NCBI GenBank assembly: GCA_007922195.1
Contig: ML681971.1
Location: 17,161,066 to 17,225,065, forward strand
Direction: 5' to 3'
DNA from: Podocnemis expansa
Taxonomy: Eukaryota; Chordata; Testudines; Podocnemididae
DNA length: 64,000 nt
The notes under the pieces were generated by a model. It did no database searches and was not told the DNA's origin. It saw nothing but the letters and a program-made list of their open reading frames with translations. This document shows positions 45,800-57,689 of the stretch, in pieces (position 1 is the stretch's first letter; each line of letters opens with the position of its first letter). The translations under genes were made by a program, and so were the position numbers.

Positions 45800-47990
45800 A
45801 TCACCACTGGCCTGGAGTTAAATTTGCAGAGCTGCATAAACTGCTTTTATTACTCCTGGATTTTGTCTGGTTTTGACTCCTAAATAAAGAGGCTTTTCAT
45901 ATTTTGCTGGGGAATTTTGTCTACTTGAGTATTTTCTTAAACTCTAGCTTGTAAGTCTGTTTTGCGTTAATGACTAAGGCAGTATGATCTGTAGAAGTCA
46001 TTTTAAGGTTGTGCAAATGATCTTTTCAGTAGAGGCACCCTTTGCAGGTCACTTGAAGGGTTAATTGGTCATTTCATCTGTGAATTGTGCTGAGGATTTT
46101 CCAAAGAGATGTAAGAATGCAGGAAGCTTTGAATCTGATATACAGTAGAAGAATGTGGGCTAATGTGCAAGGTCACCTCAGTATGCTAGGCTGGGATTTA
46201 AATAATTATTCCTACTGTAAGGGTTCTGACTGCTTTTTGCCTCCCTTTCACTGTTTTTATTTAAAAAAAAAAAGGGCTCGATTCCATTGTGGTTTTATTG
46301 TTGGGTTTGTTTTTGTGAGCAGTAACATATCTCTTCACCTTTCTTCTTAGGAAGTATTTGTTGGGCATTTGGACAGAGGGGTGTAGTTAATGCAGTAAAA
46401 AAACAACAACATTTAATGAGTAAATTCCAAACATTTGCAGGGGCGTTCTCCCTTCACACATCTTTTCATAAGGGATTGTGAATTGTGTACATATTTGTAA
46501 TAGAGTTCAGCTGGTGCAGGTGTCAAAGTACTGCAGAACACACAAGTAGACTGCCATTTGTGACTTCTCCTGAAGTAATGAACCGCAACCTCATTTTTCG
46601 GGTAGTAGCTGGGATGGAACCTGTTCTCTCTCTTCCTTTAGCTACTCGTTAATTCATCACAGACCTGGCCTCTCTACTACATCCCCAGTTCAATAAAATA
46701 CTGTTTTAAATGTATAAAATACAATTTAAAAAAAGGTGGCTCTCTGACCAGGCGGTCTATGATGCCAAACTCCAGACAGATTATTGGTCAATATTTTCCA
46801 GCAATACTAAATTATCAAGCTTATCTAATGTGATATTTCATCCTTATTATTCGTGTTGTTGGTTGTGCCATTTCAAGATAGATGAAACAATAAATATGTA
46901 ATACAAAGTAAATTAATCTGTATACTGTTCACTTAAAGTAAAACAAATCAATATAGTTATACTGGTCATTTTTAATTATATTTTGTTTTGTGGGCTTTTT
47001 CCCCTGCATACTGAAAAACTGCATATAGTAAGTTGTTGGTCTTTTCCTTGGCATATTCTCCATTGTAATTTTGTAGTATAACGGCTTTCTGAAACATTTG
47101 ATATCATTCAGTATTAATATTCCTTAGCGTCTCTTGGGAGGGGCCGGGGGGCTGGTTAGAGATTTAAATATAGGGCAAGTGTTCTCTGTAGCAGAGTTTT
47201 CTGATGTTGTTACAGAGGTAGTGCATTGCTGCCTTCTATTCCTTTCTATTCTGTATAAAGAGGGAGTTTCTGACTCTTGACAGAATTAGGCCATCTGCAC
47301 AAATGGATGTCATTCTTCTTTTGGTTGTGCCCATATATTTTAGACCATTGTCTGATAATGCTCTAATATAGTAGTTTCCTTGTTGATTCTGTTGTATCAG
47401 TAAATATGCTTGTGCTTTTTCTCCTTTGTCTGATCTTCCACCTGTTTATTCAACACCCCCATTATCATCTTCATAAAGTATCATAGCCAGTAATGACTAA
47501 CCATCTGTTCCTAAAAAAATGACCTATCAGTTCATTCTTACCATAATCCATTGAACTTCCATACCTTTATGCATTTAGCTTTTTTTTTTTTTTTTTTTTT
47601 TTAATTGTTAAATTTCCTTGGCCAGGAGAATACAGATGGAACTGTTGACATGTGGGCTTGATTACTTCAAAGACTTTTATATGGACTCTTAACACTTGAT
47701 TCCCTCATAAGTCAAAGTTAGTATGTCATGGTTTGATATAGAGGGTTTTTTTTTTTTTTTTTTTTGCTTATAAAGGTATTTGAACAGTATGTATCACTGC
47801 ACCAAAACTGAGTGCAGGTTGGGGTTGTAAATTGGCATGAAAATAACTTTTCTTCTGCTTAAGAACTGGCTCAAAACCCTTCAGGCTATTATTCAAGACT
47901 CCTGTCTTGCATGCATGAGGCACATGGATGTCTGTAGTGAGGTGTACATCACCATTTAAGAGAACCAATTACAGTAGATAAGTAGCAGTT
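45800..47990. other. TPST1 intron 2, nothing recognised
   Basis: AT-rich with poly-T runs at 47579-47602 and about 47745-47765. No exon or element supported. Confidence 0.4.
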
Positions 47991-48167
47991 CTGTACTGAA
48001 GGAGACTGAGGACTTGTCTACATGGTGCTTGAATGTGTACCAGGGGGTTCTTTGGCTAGCGGGCTTTCTTGGATACAGAGAGAGATGGCTCAAAAACTGG
48101 CATAGCCTGTTCATTGGTGTTTTAACTCCCTATCTTTGAGGTGATGAGTCTTGGATTTCTGGAATTT

Positions 48168-48486
48168 CAGTAAAAGCAGGGAGAGTCCTGTGACACCTTA
48201 CAGACTAAAAGATTTCTTTGAGCATAAGCTTTTGTGGGCTTCAGCCCACTTTGTCAGATGCATGAGGTGGAAACTACAGTGGAGAGGTATCTGTACACAT
48301 GCCAGAATGGAGGAGGGCAAGTGTTTAACATGTGTATAGATACCTCTCCACTGTAGTTTCCACCTCATGCATCTGACAAAGTGGGCTGAAGCCCACAAAA
48401 GCTTATGCTCGAAGAAATCTGTTAGTCTATAAGGTGTCACAGGACTCTCGCTGCTTTTGCTATGCACAGACCAACATGGCTACCCC
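48168..48486 (+). mobile_element. retrozyme-like foldback element, copy 7
   Basis: Flanked by TCTGGAATTT (48158-48167 and 48487-48496). It is the longest copy, with a long nearly perfect inverted repeat (about 48184-48300 against 48335-48450). Each arm reads GCAU, CUGACAA, extra A, a GUGGG hairpin, AAAA, GCUU, AUGC. The right arm continues GUUAGUCUAUAAGGUGUCAC. It ends CCAACATGGCTACCCCTCTGG. Confidence 0.82.
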
Positions 48487-48499
48487 TCTGGAATTTGTC

Positions 48500-49905
48500 T
48501 TTCCTCATCCTTGAAGGCTAACCTTCTCAGCCAGATTCTGGTTTCCAACAGCTTGTGAACTTCTACTCAGTCTTGCAGCATCTTCTCGTACCCTTATCCA
48601 GTCAGGTTAGATTTAAGTTTTGTTGCTATTTTCAATTCCAAAATAAGTCAAATTTTAAACAAAACATGCTGTGCCCCTGCCCTCCTAAAGATCAGAAACT
48701 GGATATAAAGCTGCTTTTGAGGAAGAGGGTAGAATTGTGTCTGGGTGAAAGATCTGATGATGACACATTATCAGTTTGGAAAAAGTTCAATTAACAATTG
48801 TTCACCCAGCAGTAAAATAGGAAATAAATTTCAGTTTGACAAATTTTCAGTAATGTTCCTGTTTTAGAAGTAGGATTCAGTGACATAGGCTATCTCCTGA
48901 AACTTTCATCATCATAGAGGGAACCTGTTTTGAAACTTCTGAAGATGAAATTGATTTAATATTTTCACTTTTATATAGAGCTTGTATTCCCTTGTAGGCT
49001 GTTTCTTTCACAGATACATTGGTTACTTTCAGATGGATTCAGAGGCAAGGACGTCTTACCTTCATGTTCTCTTTTGCCTCCTAATTTTTGGCATAGTGTA
49101 ATCCTGAATGCACCAGTGTATCAGGAAAACTTGGGATAAGAGCTGTAGCTGATCAATATTTTGGTTTGGTTCCACTGCTGTCTTGAGAGGACAGTGCAGG
49201 TCTCAGTCTCTGTCTGCAGTTGCTTAATAATCCTCACCTCTTTCCTCAGTTTCTGCTGGACCCTCACTGCTATTCTAGTTCTGGTAATAAAAAATCATTT
49301 CAGTTTGGCTTCTAACTAGAGATAATGTTGAAAAGGACTTTAAATGCGTGTACTGCAGAATTTGTAGAAACATGAAACCGTCTGTGGTTTGAAGCAGTTG
49401 CCAGCCTGGCTGTTGAAGAAATGTATTTTAATATGTAATCTAGCCATAACTATTACTGTTGATATATCCCAGGCAGTTGCCACCTAACTGAAAGCAGCCT
49501 TAGTGACCACAAATTCAAAATGTTGTTCCTTTTTCAGTGAGGATTTGACCAAGTTGTTTAGGAAAATTTTTTTTTTTCCCCCCTACAGTTATTGTGAAAG
49601 TAGCTGAGGAGGCACAAACAGCACTGGAATGTATTTTCTGCAAATCAGTTTTTTTTTCTTTCAGTTATTGCTATGCAGAGACAGAAGTATTTGTGGTTAA
49701 CTCTGGATTCAATGCTGTTAGCTGTTTCACTGCCTTTTTCACATAGAACCTGGGAGTGCCATGGTGTGTGTGAGCTTTGCTGACTGCTGTTCTTGTCTCC
49801 TTCCCTCCATGCTCAGCTCTTGTCCACCCTGGAACTTAGGTCAGCAAAATTTCTAATAACTACATCTCCCACCAACACAGCACCATAGGTCAGAGCTAGT
49901 TTTCT
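48500..49905. other. TPST1 intron 2, nothing recognised
   Basis: No supported element or exon. Confidence 0.4.
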
Positions 49906-50083
49906 ATTATGTTCATAGAATCATAGGGTTGGAAGGGACCTCATAGGTCATCTAGTCCAACCCCCTGCCAGAGGCAGGACCACTCCCACTAAACCATCCC
50001 AGTCATGGTTTTCTCCAACCGGGCCTTAAACACTTCCAAAGATGGAGATTTTACCACCTCCCTCGGCAGCTCATTCCAAGGCT

Positions 50084-52916
50084 TCACCACTCTCCTAGTA
50101 AAAAAGTTTTTTTTCTAATATCGAGCCTCGACCTCCCTAACCGCAACTTGAGACCATTGCTCCTCATTCTGTCCTCTGTTATTACCGAGAACAGTCGAGC
50201 TCCATCTTCCTTGGAGCATCCCTTCAAGTAGTTGAAGGTTGCTATCAAATCCCCCCTCAATCTCTTCTGCAGACTAAATAAGCCTAATGCTTTCAGTCTT
50301 TCCTCATAGGGCTTGTGCTCCAGCCCTTTAATCATTTTGGTTGCCCTCTTCTGAACTCTCTGTAGCATGTCCCTGTCCTTTTTGTAGTGGGGAGCCCAAA
50401 ACTGAACACAGTATTCTAGATGTTGCCTCACCAGTGCAGAATAGAGGGGAATGATCACATCCCTTGATCTGCTGGTAATACTTCTTTTGATGCAGCCCAG
50501 TATGCCATTGGCCTTTTTGGCCACAAGAGCACCCTGCTGACTCATATCCAGCTTCCCATCCACCATGACTCCCAGGTCCTTTTCTACACTGCTGCTACTT
50601 AGCTGAATGTTCCCCAGCCTGTAGCGGTGCCTGGGGTTTTTTCGTCCCACGTGCAGGATTTTACACTTGTCCTTATTGAAGCTCATAAGATTTCTATTGG
50701 CCCACTGTTCCAATTTATCTAGGTCTCCCTGAATACTGTCCTTGCCCTCCAATGTGTCTACTGGTCCCCCCAGCTTGGTGTCATCCACAGACTTACTGAG
50801 AGTGCAGTCTATTCCATCATCCAGATCATTTGATGAAAATGTTGAACAGAACCGGCCCCAGGACCAACCCCTGGGGCACACCACTCGTTACTGGTTGCCA
50901 GCTAGACATGGAACCATTGATTCCTACACACTGAAACTGTTGATGTAGCCAGTTTTCTATCCACCTTATAGTCCACCTATCCAACCCATACTTCCTTAAT
51001 TTGCCGATGAGAATGCTGTGGGAAACTGTATCAAAAGCCTTGCTAAAATCAAGGTATATCATATCAACAGTTCTTCCTGCATCCAGAAAACCAGTCATCT
51101 GATCATAGAAGGCAATGAGATTGGTCAGGCATGATTTATCCTTGGTAAATCCATGCTGACTGTTCCTGATCACTTTATTTTCCTCTAAGTGTTTGAGGAT
51201 GGATTCTTTGAGAATCTGCTCCATAATTTTTCCAGGGACTGAGGTGAGGCTGACTGGTCTGCAATTCCCCGGATCCTCCTTTTTTCCTTTCTTGAAAATA
51301 GGCACTACATTTGCTTTTTTCCAATCCTCTGGCACTTCCCCTGTTTTCCATGAGTTTTGAAAGATAATGGCCAGCGGTGCTGCTATCTCATCGGCCATTT
51401 CCCTTAGCACTCTTGGATGCAGTTCGTCCGGCCCCATGGACTTGTGCACTTAGAGCTTCTTTAAGCAGTCCCTAACCTGACCTTCCATCACCAAGGGCCT
51501 CTCTTCTTCTCTCCCATCTGCCACACCCATGGTGGTGGGCTGGGAGCTGACCCTGCCTGTGAAAACTGAAGCAAAAAATGCATTGAGCACTTCAGCTTTT
51601 CCCTCATCCTCTGTCACAAGGATGCCTGCCCTATTCAGCAAGGGGCCTACACCATCCCTGATCCTCTTCTTGTTATTAACATACTTGTAGAACCCCTTCC
51701 TGTTATCCTTTACATCCCTCGCTAGCCGCAACTCCATTTGTCCTTTGGCCTTTCTGATTTTATCCCTGCAGTCCCTAGCAATATTTTTATATGCCTCCTT
51801 GGTCATCTGACCAAGCTTCCACTTCCTGTAAGCTTCCTTTTTATGTTTAAGCTCAGAGCAGAGTTCTCTGCTAAGCCATTCTGGCTGCCTCACATGTTTG
51901 TTCTTTCTCCTAATTGGAATGGCAACTTCCTGTGCCCTTAGCAGGGTTTCTTTAAAATATAACCATCTCTCTTGGACTCCTTTCCCCTTCAGATTAGCTT
52001 CCCAAGGTATCCTGCCCATCAGTTCCCTGAGGAAGCCAAAATCTGCTTTTTTGAAGTCCAGGGTTTTTGTTTTGCTTCTTTCCTTCCTCCCTTTAATCAG
52101 CATCCTGAACTCAACCATGTCATGTTCACTACTGCCTAGCTTGCCATTTACCTCTACATCCCTGATCAATTCTTCCCTGTTTGTGAGCAGCAAGTTGAGT
52201 GGTGCAAGGTCCCTAGTTGGTTCCTCTAGCATTTGTACTAGAAAGTTGTCCCCAACACTCTCTAAAAATTTCCTGGATTGCCCATGCACTGCTGTATTGG
52301 CCTCCCAGCAGATGTCAGGGTGATTGAAGTCCCCCATGAGCAAGAGGGCCTGTGATCTAGAAGCTTCTGCTAGTTGTCCATAGAACACCTCATCCACCTC
52401 CTGCTTCTGGTCTGGTGGTCTATAGCAGACACCCACCACAACATCCCCCTTGTTGCTTTTCCCTCTCAATGTAACCCACAGACTTTATATTGGCATGCTT
52501 CCACTTCCATAATGGAGCTCTGAGCAGTCATACAGCTCTTTTACATATAGTGCTACTCCTCCCCCTCTTCTTCCCTGCCTGTCTTTCCTGAACAGTTTAT
52601 ACCCATCCATCGCAGAGCTCCAGTCATGCAGACAATCCCACCACGTCTCCGTTATTCCTATAATATCATAGTTCCTTGTCTGCGCTAGTAGTACCAATTC
52701 TTCTTGCTTATTTCCCAGGCTCCTCGCATTAGTGTATAGGCACCTAAGATACCCGGCCGATTGCCCTACTTTGTCCTGTTGATTTCCAATTCTATTACAT
52801 AAGCCTCCTTGCATTTTGTTTTGGAGTTCTCCTCCCCCACTCTCCTTGCATATTGGTGCTTCAGTAGAGCGCTTAAGACATTTATTTGATTTCCTCCTCC
52901 CCCCGCAATGTTCCAA
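50084..52916 (-). pseudogene. CR1 ORF2 endonuclease-reverse transcriptase, broken
   Basis: ORF2 nicks target DNA and reverse-transcribes the element. The APE-type endonuclease is seen in order: LYTNARSLGNKQEEL, IIGITETWWD, GDFNHPDICW and SSEHDMVEF (52916-52100). The RT follows: [45 protein letters not shown], and the active site SVDDTKLGG near 50780, with both Asp kept but the preceding Phe-Ala changed. Breaks are a frameshift near 52480, a TAA between KKL and VHKS near 51449, and a one-base insertion near 50830 (FIK stop versus FSSNDLDDG). The C-terminal part, [17 protein letters not shown], is intact. Confidence 0.88.
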
Positions 52917-53036
52917 CTACCTTCTCTTTTTTTGCTGGTGCTACAGTCCCAGGCCCCCCCCCCCGGGCCGTCCCGTCCCCCAGATCACCCACATTGTCAC
53001 TTACCTGTGGGCTTTGGTCTCCTTCCCCCGTTGAAG

Positions 53037-54182
53037 CTAGGTTAAAGCCCTCCTCACTAGGTCAGCCAGTCTGTGCCCAAATAGGCTCTTCCCCTTCCTG
53101 GACGGGTGAGGGCCATCTCTGCCATCTCTGTCCTGAAACAGGACTCCATGGTCAAGGAAGCCAAATCCCTCCTGACCACACCATCTTCGCAGCCAGGCAT
53201 TCACCTCTAGGATGCATCTGTCTCTCCTCAGGCCTCTAGCCTTGACTGGAAGGGTCAAGGAGAACACCACCTGTGCTCCAAACTCCTTCACCCTCTCTCC
53301 CAGAGCCCTGAAGTCACCTTTGATTTGCTGAGGATCACCTCTCACAGTATCATTGGTACCCACATGGATTAGAAGCATGGGGTAGTAGTCTGAGGGCCGG
53401 ATGATTTTAGACAATCTCTCCGTTACATCTCTGATACGGGCACCTGGCAGGCAGCATACCTCTCTAGAGGCCTTGTCAGGGCGACAGATGGGTGCCTCCA
53501 TTCCTCTCAAGAGTGAGTCCCCAATCACCACAATCCTACGTTTCCTCTTAGGGGAGGTGGCTGTGATCTGCCCAGCCTTTGGGGTGGATGGCATCTCCTC
53601 TACCTCCTTCAGTGTGTCCAGCACCGCATAACGGTTCCTCACCACAATGGATGGTGGGATGTGAGCAGGCGTGGAGCACTGTCTACTGCCAGAGGTGACT
53701 AGCTGTCAGTGTCCTTCCTCTGCCATAGGCATCCCATCCGTTTCCAGAGCAGTGGCAGTAGCCCTTGGCACTGGAATAGGGACCTCTTCCTTGCAGGTCT
53801 CATCATGGACACTGTCAAGGAACTTTTCCAGGGCATAGATACCCCTGAGTCGTGACACCTCCTCCTGTAACTCTCCTACCTGTTTCTGAAGAGATGCCAC
53901 CAGAAGGCACCTATCACATAGGCTCATCTCCTGAGCCTGATCATCAGTGGCAGGAAAATGAAGGCCACAGTCCCTGCAAATCCACACCAGGATCTGGGTG
54001 GAGATATCCATGGACAGACAGTCTGTCTGGCTACAAACAGAGGCAAAGGAAACAGCAGGGGTGCTGGCACCAGCAGTACGGCTCCTCTTCACCATCTTGG
54101 CCTCACCAAACTCCTCCTCAAACTCCTTCGCAAACTCCCCTGTTTGCTGTCCCCTGTTCACAAGCTCCCTCTGGTCACTCAA
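53037..54182 (-). pseudogene. CR1 ORF1 with one premature stop
   Basis: ORF1 of CR1 is an RNA-binding chaperone-type protein. The N-terminal part (54182-53709) has a Cys/His-rich segment (CRDCGLHFP, SLCDRCLL) like a zinc finger and a coiled-coil-like LQKQVGELQEEVSRLRG. The C-terminal part (53645-53037) holds an esterase-like SGNH domain, VVIGDSLLRGMEA, then HVGTNDT. A TGA at 53706-53708 separates the halves in the same frame, so a single point change accounts for the break. Confidence 0.8.
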
Positions 54183-54559
54183 GCAGTGGCTTTTAAAGGC
54201 CTTCTCTGCCTAGGTCAGCCCTTGCCCCTTGTTAGTCACACAGGGGCAAGCCAATCACAAGGCTGCTAGAAGCTGCTAGAAGCTGGTGATTAAAGGTGAT
54301 CAGGAAACAGTGGTGCACACAGCCCCCACCCAATCACACAAGCACAGTCCCACAACTAACAGCAATCAACTGTAGGGAAAAGACACAAACACACAGTCAG
54401 CAAATCACCTGTAGGGAAAAAGACACAACCTTGGATGCACCTGGCAACAACTCCTTCCCTCGCAAACTCCCCTGTTTGCAGTCCCCTGTTCGCAAGCATG
54501 TTGATAGAAGAGTTGTCTCCTGTTCCTGTAAGACAGTGACTCAAGCACTTATGCCAGCA

Positions 54560-55700
54560 GAACTTAGGTGCATTGCTTTTTTACATACTTATAGTCGGCA
54601 AAATTTTGTCACACGAGTGCTACTATATACAAGACTTCAGATGAGTTAGTCTCAAATCTCCTTTCCTGGTTTTGTGCTCCCCCCCCCCCGCCCCCTTTTT
54701 GTGTTAAATATTTTACTATTGACACATGAGTAAGCAAAAATAACTTTGGTGCAGGGTATTTTCTGGAGATTTTGACTCTGGGAGAAGCTAATGTGTTTCA
54801 GATTTGATCTTTTGTTTTGTTTTTTTTTCCCCTGTGCAAGTCTTTGAATGTCTGACACTCTTCAGATGTGTAATGCTAGTAAGAGTTAACTTCAGTGGTT
54901 GTGCTTATTGTCTGGATACTGCCACATCTGTACAGATATTTTTTTGTTTTTTTTTTTTTTTTTTTTTGGTATCACGATGCTTTTTGATATATTTGTTTTG
55001 CCCTCTCAGTCCTCCTAAAATCAATTGTAATGATTCTCTAAGTGGGGAGCTAGTGCACAATACTCCATTTTGAACCTCAGCAAGGTAGAAAAGGATCAAA
55101 ACCAACTATTTCTTACTGGCATCCCATCCTGATGGGTTACTTCAAAACTAGATAGGATTCTCACAGCTTCCGCTGAAATCAATAGACATTCATTAGCTTT
55201 CACTGTAATCAGTGGGAGACCAGGGTGTTCAGCATCACTGAAAATCTTTTTTGGGTGGTTGAACATAAGTTTAGTTGCCTCATTTTTAGGCATGCATTTT
55301 TTAAAACTTTGATCTTGGAGTCCAGGAATCTGGGAATTTTAATAGAACATTTCTGCAAACCAGACATCCTCAAAATGAGGTAGCTACTTACAAAACAGCA
55401 GTAATTGTAATCATTACCTTGATTCTTGTTCTTAAAGCAACTGAAGTCAATGAATTTAGGGGAGTTTGATCCCCTAGTTTGAATCCAAGGGGATTATTCC
55501 ACCAGATTTCTTTTTATTTTTCTCAGGTAATATCTGCTTTCTTAGTTCTGGGTCAGTTACTATTTGCTGTGTTTTAACTGGAAACACCATGTCTTCATTA
55601 ACTTATGTTGTTTCCTGTTTAATCTGGTAAGGAAGGGTTTTTATAATAAAGCAAAAAATTGACTATTCTTGGTTTTTTGTTTTAAAGTAGACTGGAACTT
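54560..55700. other. TPST1 intron 2, low-complexity runs only
   Basis: A C-rich run with one G at about 54680-54695 and a T run at about 54940-54967. Nothing else is recognised. Confidence 0.45.
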
Positions 55701-55717
55701 GGTTTTATGGCTGTCAG

Positions 55718-55830
55718 GTGACTGGGGGCCAATCATGTTGCATCTCTGTTTCTCAGTTTCCCAGCTGTGAAATTAGTATAACAATGGTGATGAGTAACAT
55801 TGTGAAGTGTTTTGAGATCTACAAAAGAAA
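55718..55830 (+). repeat. MIR-type SINE fragment
   Basis: GTGACTGGGGGCCAATCATG, CTCTGTTTCTCAGTTTCCC, GTGAAATTAGTATAACAATGG and AAGTGTTTTGAGATCTA follow the MIR core and 3' order. Confidence 0.65.
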
Positions 55831-56565
55831 ACTTCTGTGCAAAAGCTGGATATTGTGTGGTAGAGCCTTTTATGTTCAAATGCTTCACCTCAGTAAATTA
55901 GGCACTCCTAGTGCAATGGTTGCAGGAAGATATGACAGCTATGTCCTTAACAATGGTTCCTAAACACATTTGGCTGTTTAGTTGGAATTGCAGGTGCATG
56001 ATGGCATATATGGTGCAGGAATAAAATATTCCCCAAGAGGCTTTTTGTTAAAAGGTGTTTTTATTTTAACAGAAAAAAGCTGAATAGTAACATCTAAGGA
56101 GATGTGTGCTTTCCTAGTAGGGAAGGAACTTAGGAAAATTAGTCCAGATATTTATTTCATGGCAGAGTGCTTTCAGAGTCTAGAACTATTATGCCTGTGT
56201 TTGACACTATATTACATAGCTTGTGAGGGGTATCAACATTTTATTAACATAGGTTTTCAGAAAACTGACATACTAATAAAAAAGCTGAGTTATACATGTT
56301 CTTGTCTGTGGAAGAAGTGACCATAGAGAAGAGGCTAACGTCAGATTAAAAAAAAAAAAAAAAATCCTTAAGATTCAGAAGTAAAAAACCCCAAACCCTG
56401 ATGGTCATTTTCTTCCTATCCCTATGAATGTATGGAACAATGCTTTATCTCCTAACAGTTTGATGTAGGTGTGCAGTTATAAAAAGACCTAAATATCTTA
56501 ATGCCAATTATACAGCAAACATTGATTGAGTGAAAAATAGTAATGACTTCTTTTTCTTTTTGCAG

Positions 56566-56764
56566 AGTTGAAAGATCTACAGATCAAGTAATCAAACCTG
56601 TCAATGTGGAAGCCTTGTCAAAATGGGTTGGAAAAATACCCACAGATGTTCTAGAAGACATGCCAGTGATTGCACCTATGTTAGCGAAACTTGGCTACGA
56701 TCCATATGCCAATCCACCAAATTATGGAAAGCCAGATCAGAAAGTACTTGAAAATACACGAAGG
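56566..56764 (+). CDS. TPST1: tyrosylprotein sulfotransferase 1, residues 282-348 (second coding exon)
   Basis: The acceptor TTTTTGCAG ends at 56565. The first base completes Lys282, giving K-V-E-R-S in frame with the exon ending at 40892. The exon encodes PAPS-contacting Ser286 and Lys301 (SKWVGKIP) and the conserved [19 protein letters not shown] segment. It ends after Arg348 at a codon boundary with the donor GTAAGG at 56765. About 22 C-terminal residues of a 370-residue protein and the 3' UTR must lie downstream of this window. Exon length and phase fit the main exon exactly, so the gene looks intact as far as it can be seen. Confidence 0.96.
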
Positions 56765-56769
56765 GTAAG

Positions 56770-57680
56770 GTATTTTTGTATGTGAAATCAAGTTGGTTAA
56801 AAGTCTGTCTTTTGTGAAAGAAATATTGAGGAGATTTCGTTCTAATGCTTTCTGAGCTGCAACTTTTTTTGAGAGCTCTTGGAGGAGATATTCATAGGTA
56901 CTGTGAATAGTTAGGGGTCCAGTTCCTATTGATTTGGTGCTGAACAGTGCAATGTGCCTTTGAAAATCTCTCTTAGTTGCTAACTCCAACATACTGGCGT
57001 ACCAGGAATTGCTAATGAAGTTCAATGCCAAATACTATAGGAAAGTGTGCATAACTGTAAGATTTACCATTAAATAAGTATGTAAGTAAATATAGCTTTT
57101 CATATTACCAGAAGTACAGATACTAGAATTGACTAATTACATGCAAATAAAACCACTACTACATTTAAATGTTTAACGTAAGGAATAATCTCCCTCCAAC
57201 TGAAGTCTAACAAGGCAGTAAATAAGTGCATGTAGTGAACTGGCACAGAGGCATTTGTTAAAAGTTTAACAGACTATAGCAAAAACTGAAGGATTCCTCA
57301 TGACTTTTAGATATTGAATTATGCCCAACTGAAATTTGGTTTATCCTTGTATTATGACTAACTGCAGTTTTCCTCCCACATCTGTAAAATATTATTCCAG
57401 TTTTTCTTTGGCACACACTCCACATTGAATGCATTTGTGGACATGGTATTATATATCCCCGTTATTACTTTTGACTGCTGCTAAAGTTTCTGATATTCAC
57501 CATAGGGAGATCGTAAGAAGAAAATTTATAAGCTCCTAGAGAATAAGTGTGGGGTTTCTGCCTGACTACTTATAGTTAGGCCTTCTGCAAGCTACATTTT
57601 TCTCTGTCATGTCACAGAAAATTCTGTTGTGTAGTTATAATAGCTGGAGGAAGAAACTGCATCTTATCAACCCTTCTTTT
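56770..57680. other. TPST1 intron 3 start, nothing recognised
   Basis: No exon or element supported. Confidence 0.4.
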
Positions 57681-57689
57681 TCAAACATA

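Larger units (their letters stand above)
49914..54550 (-). mobile_element. CR1 LINE, almost full length
   Basis: Minus-strand element of about 4.6 kb with a 5' UTR (about 54550-54185), ORF1 (54182-53037), ORF2 (about 52916-50084) and a 3' tail ending ATTCTATGAA. The 5' UTR carries a partial direct repeat: CAAACTCCCCTGTTTGC..CCCCTGTTC..AAGC occurs at about 54128-54163 and again at about 54464-54498. This is the most complete LINE in the window but is inactivated by point lesions. It lies within TPST1 intron 2, antisense to the gene. Confidence 0.92.

Noticed and set aside
48168..48486. Foldback element as a cut-and-paste MITE
   Set aside because: Family copies have 10-14-bp variable target duplications and a non-palindromic 3' extension, which fit retrotransposition better.
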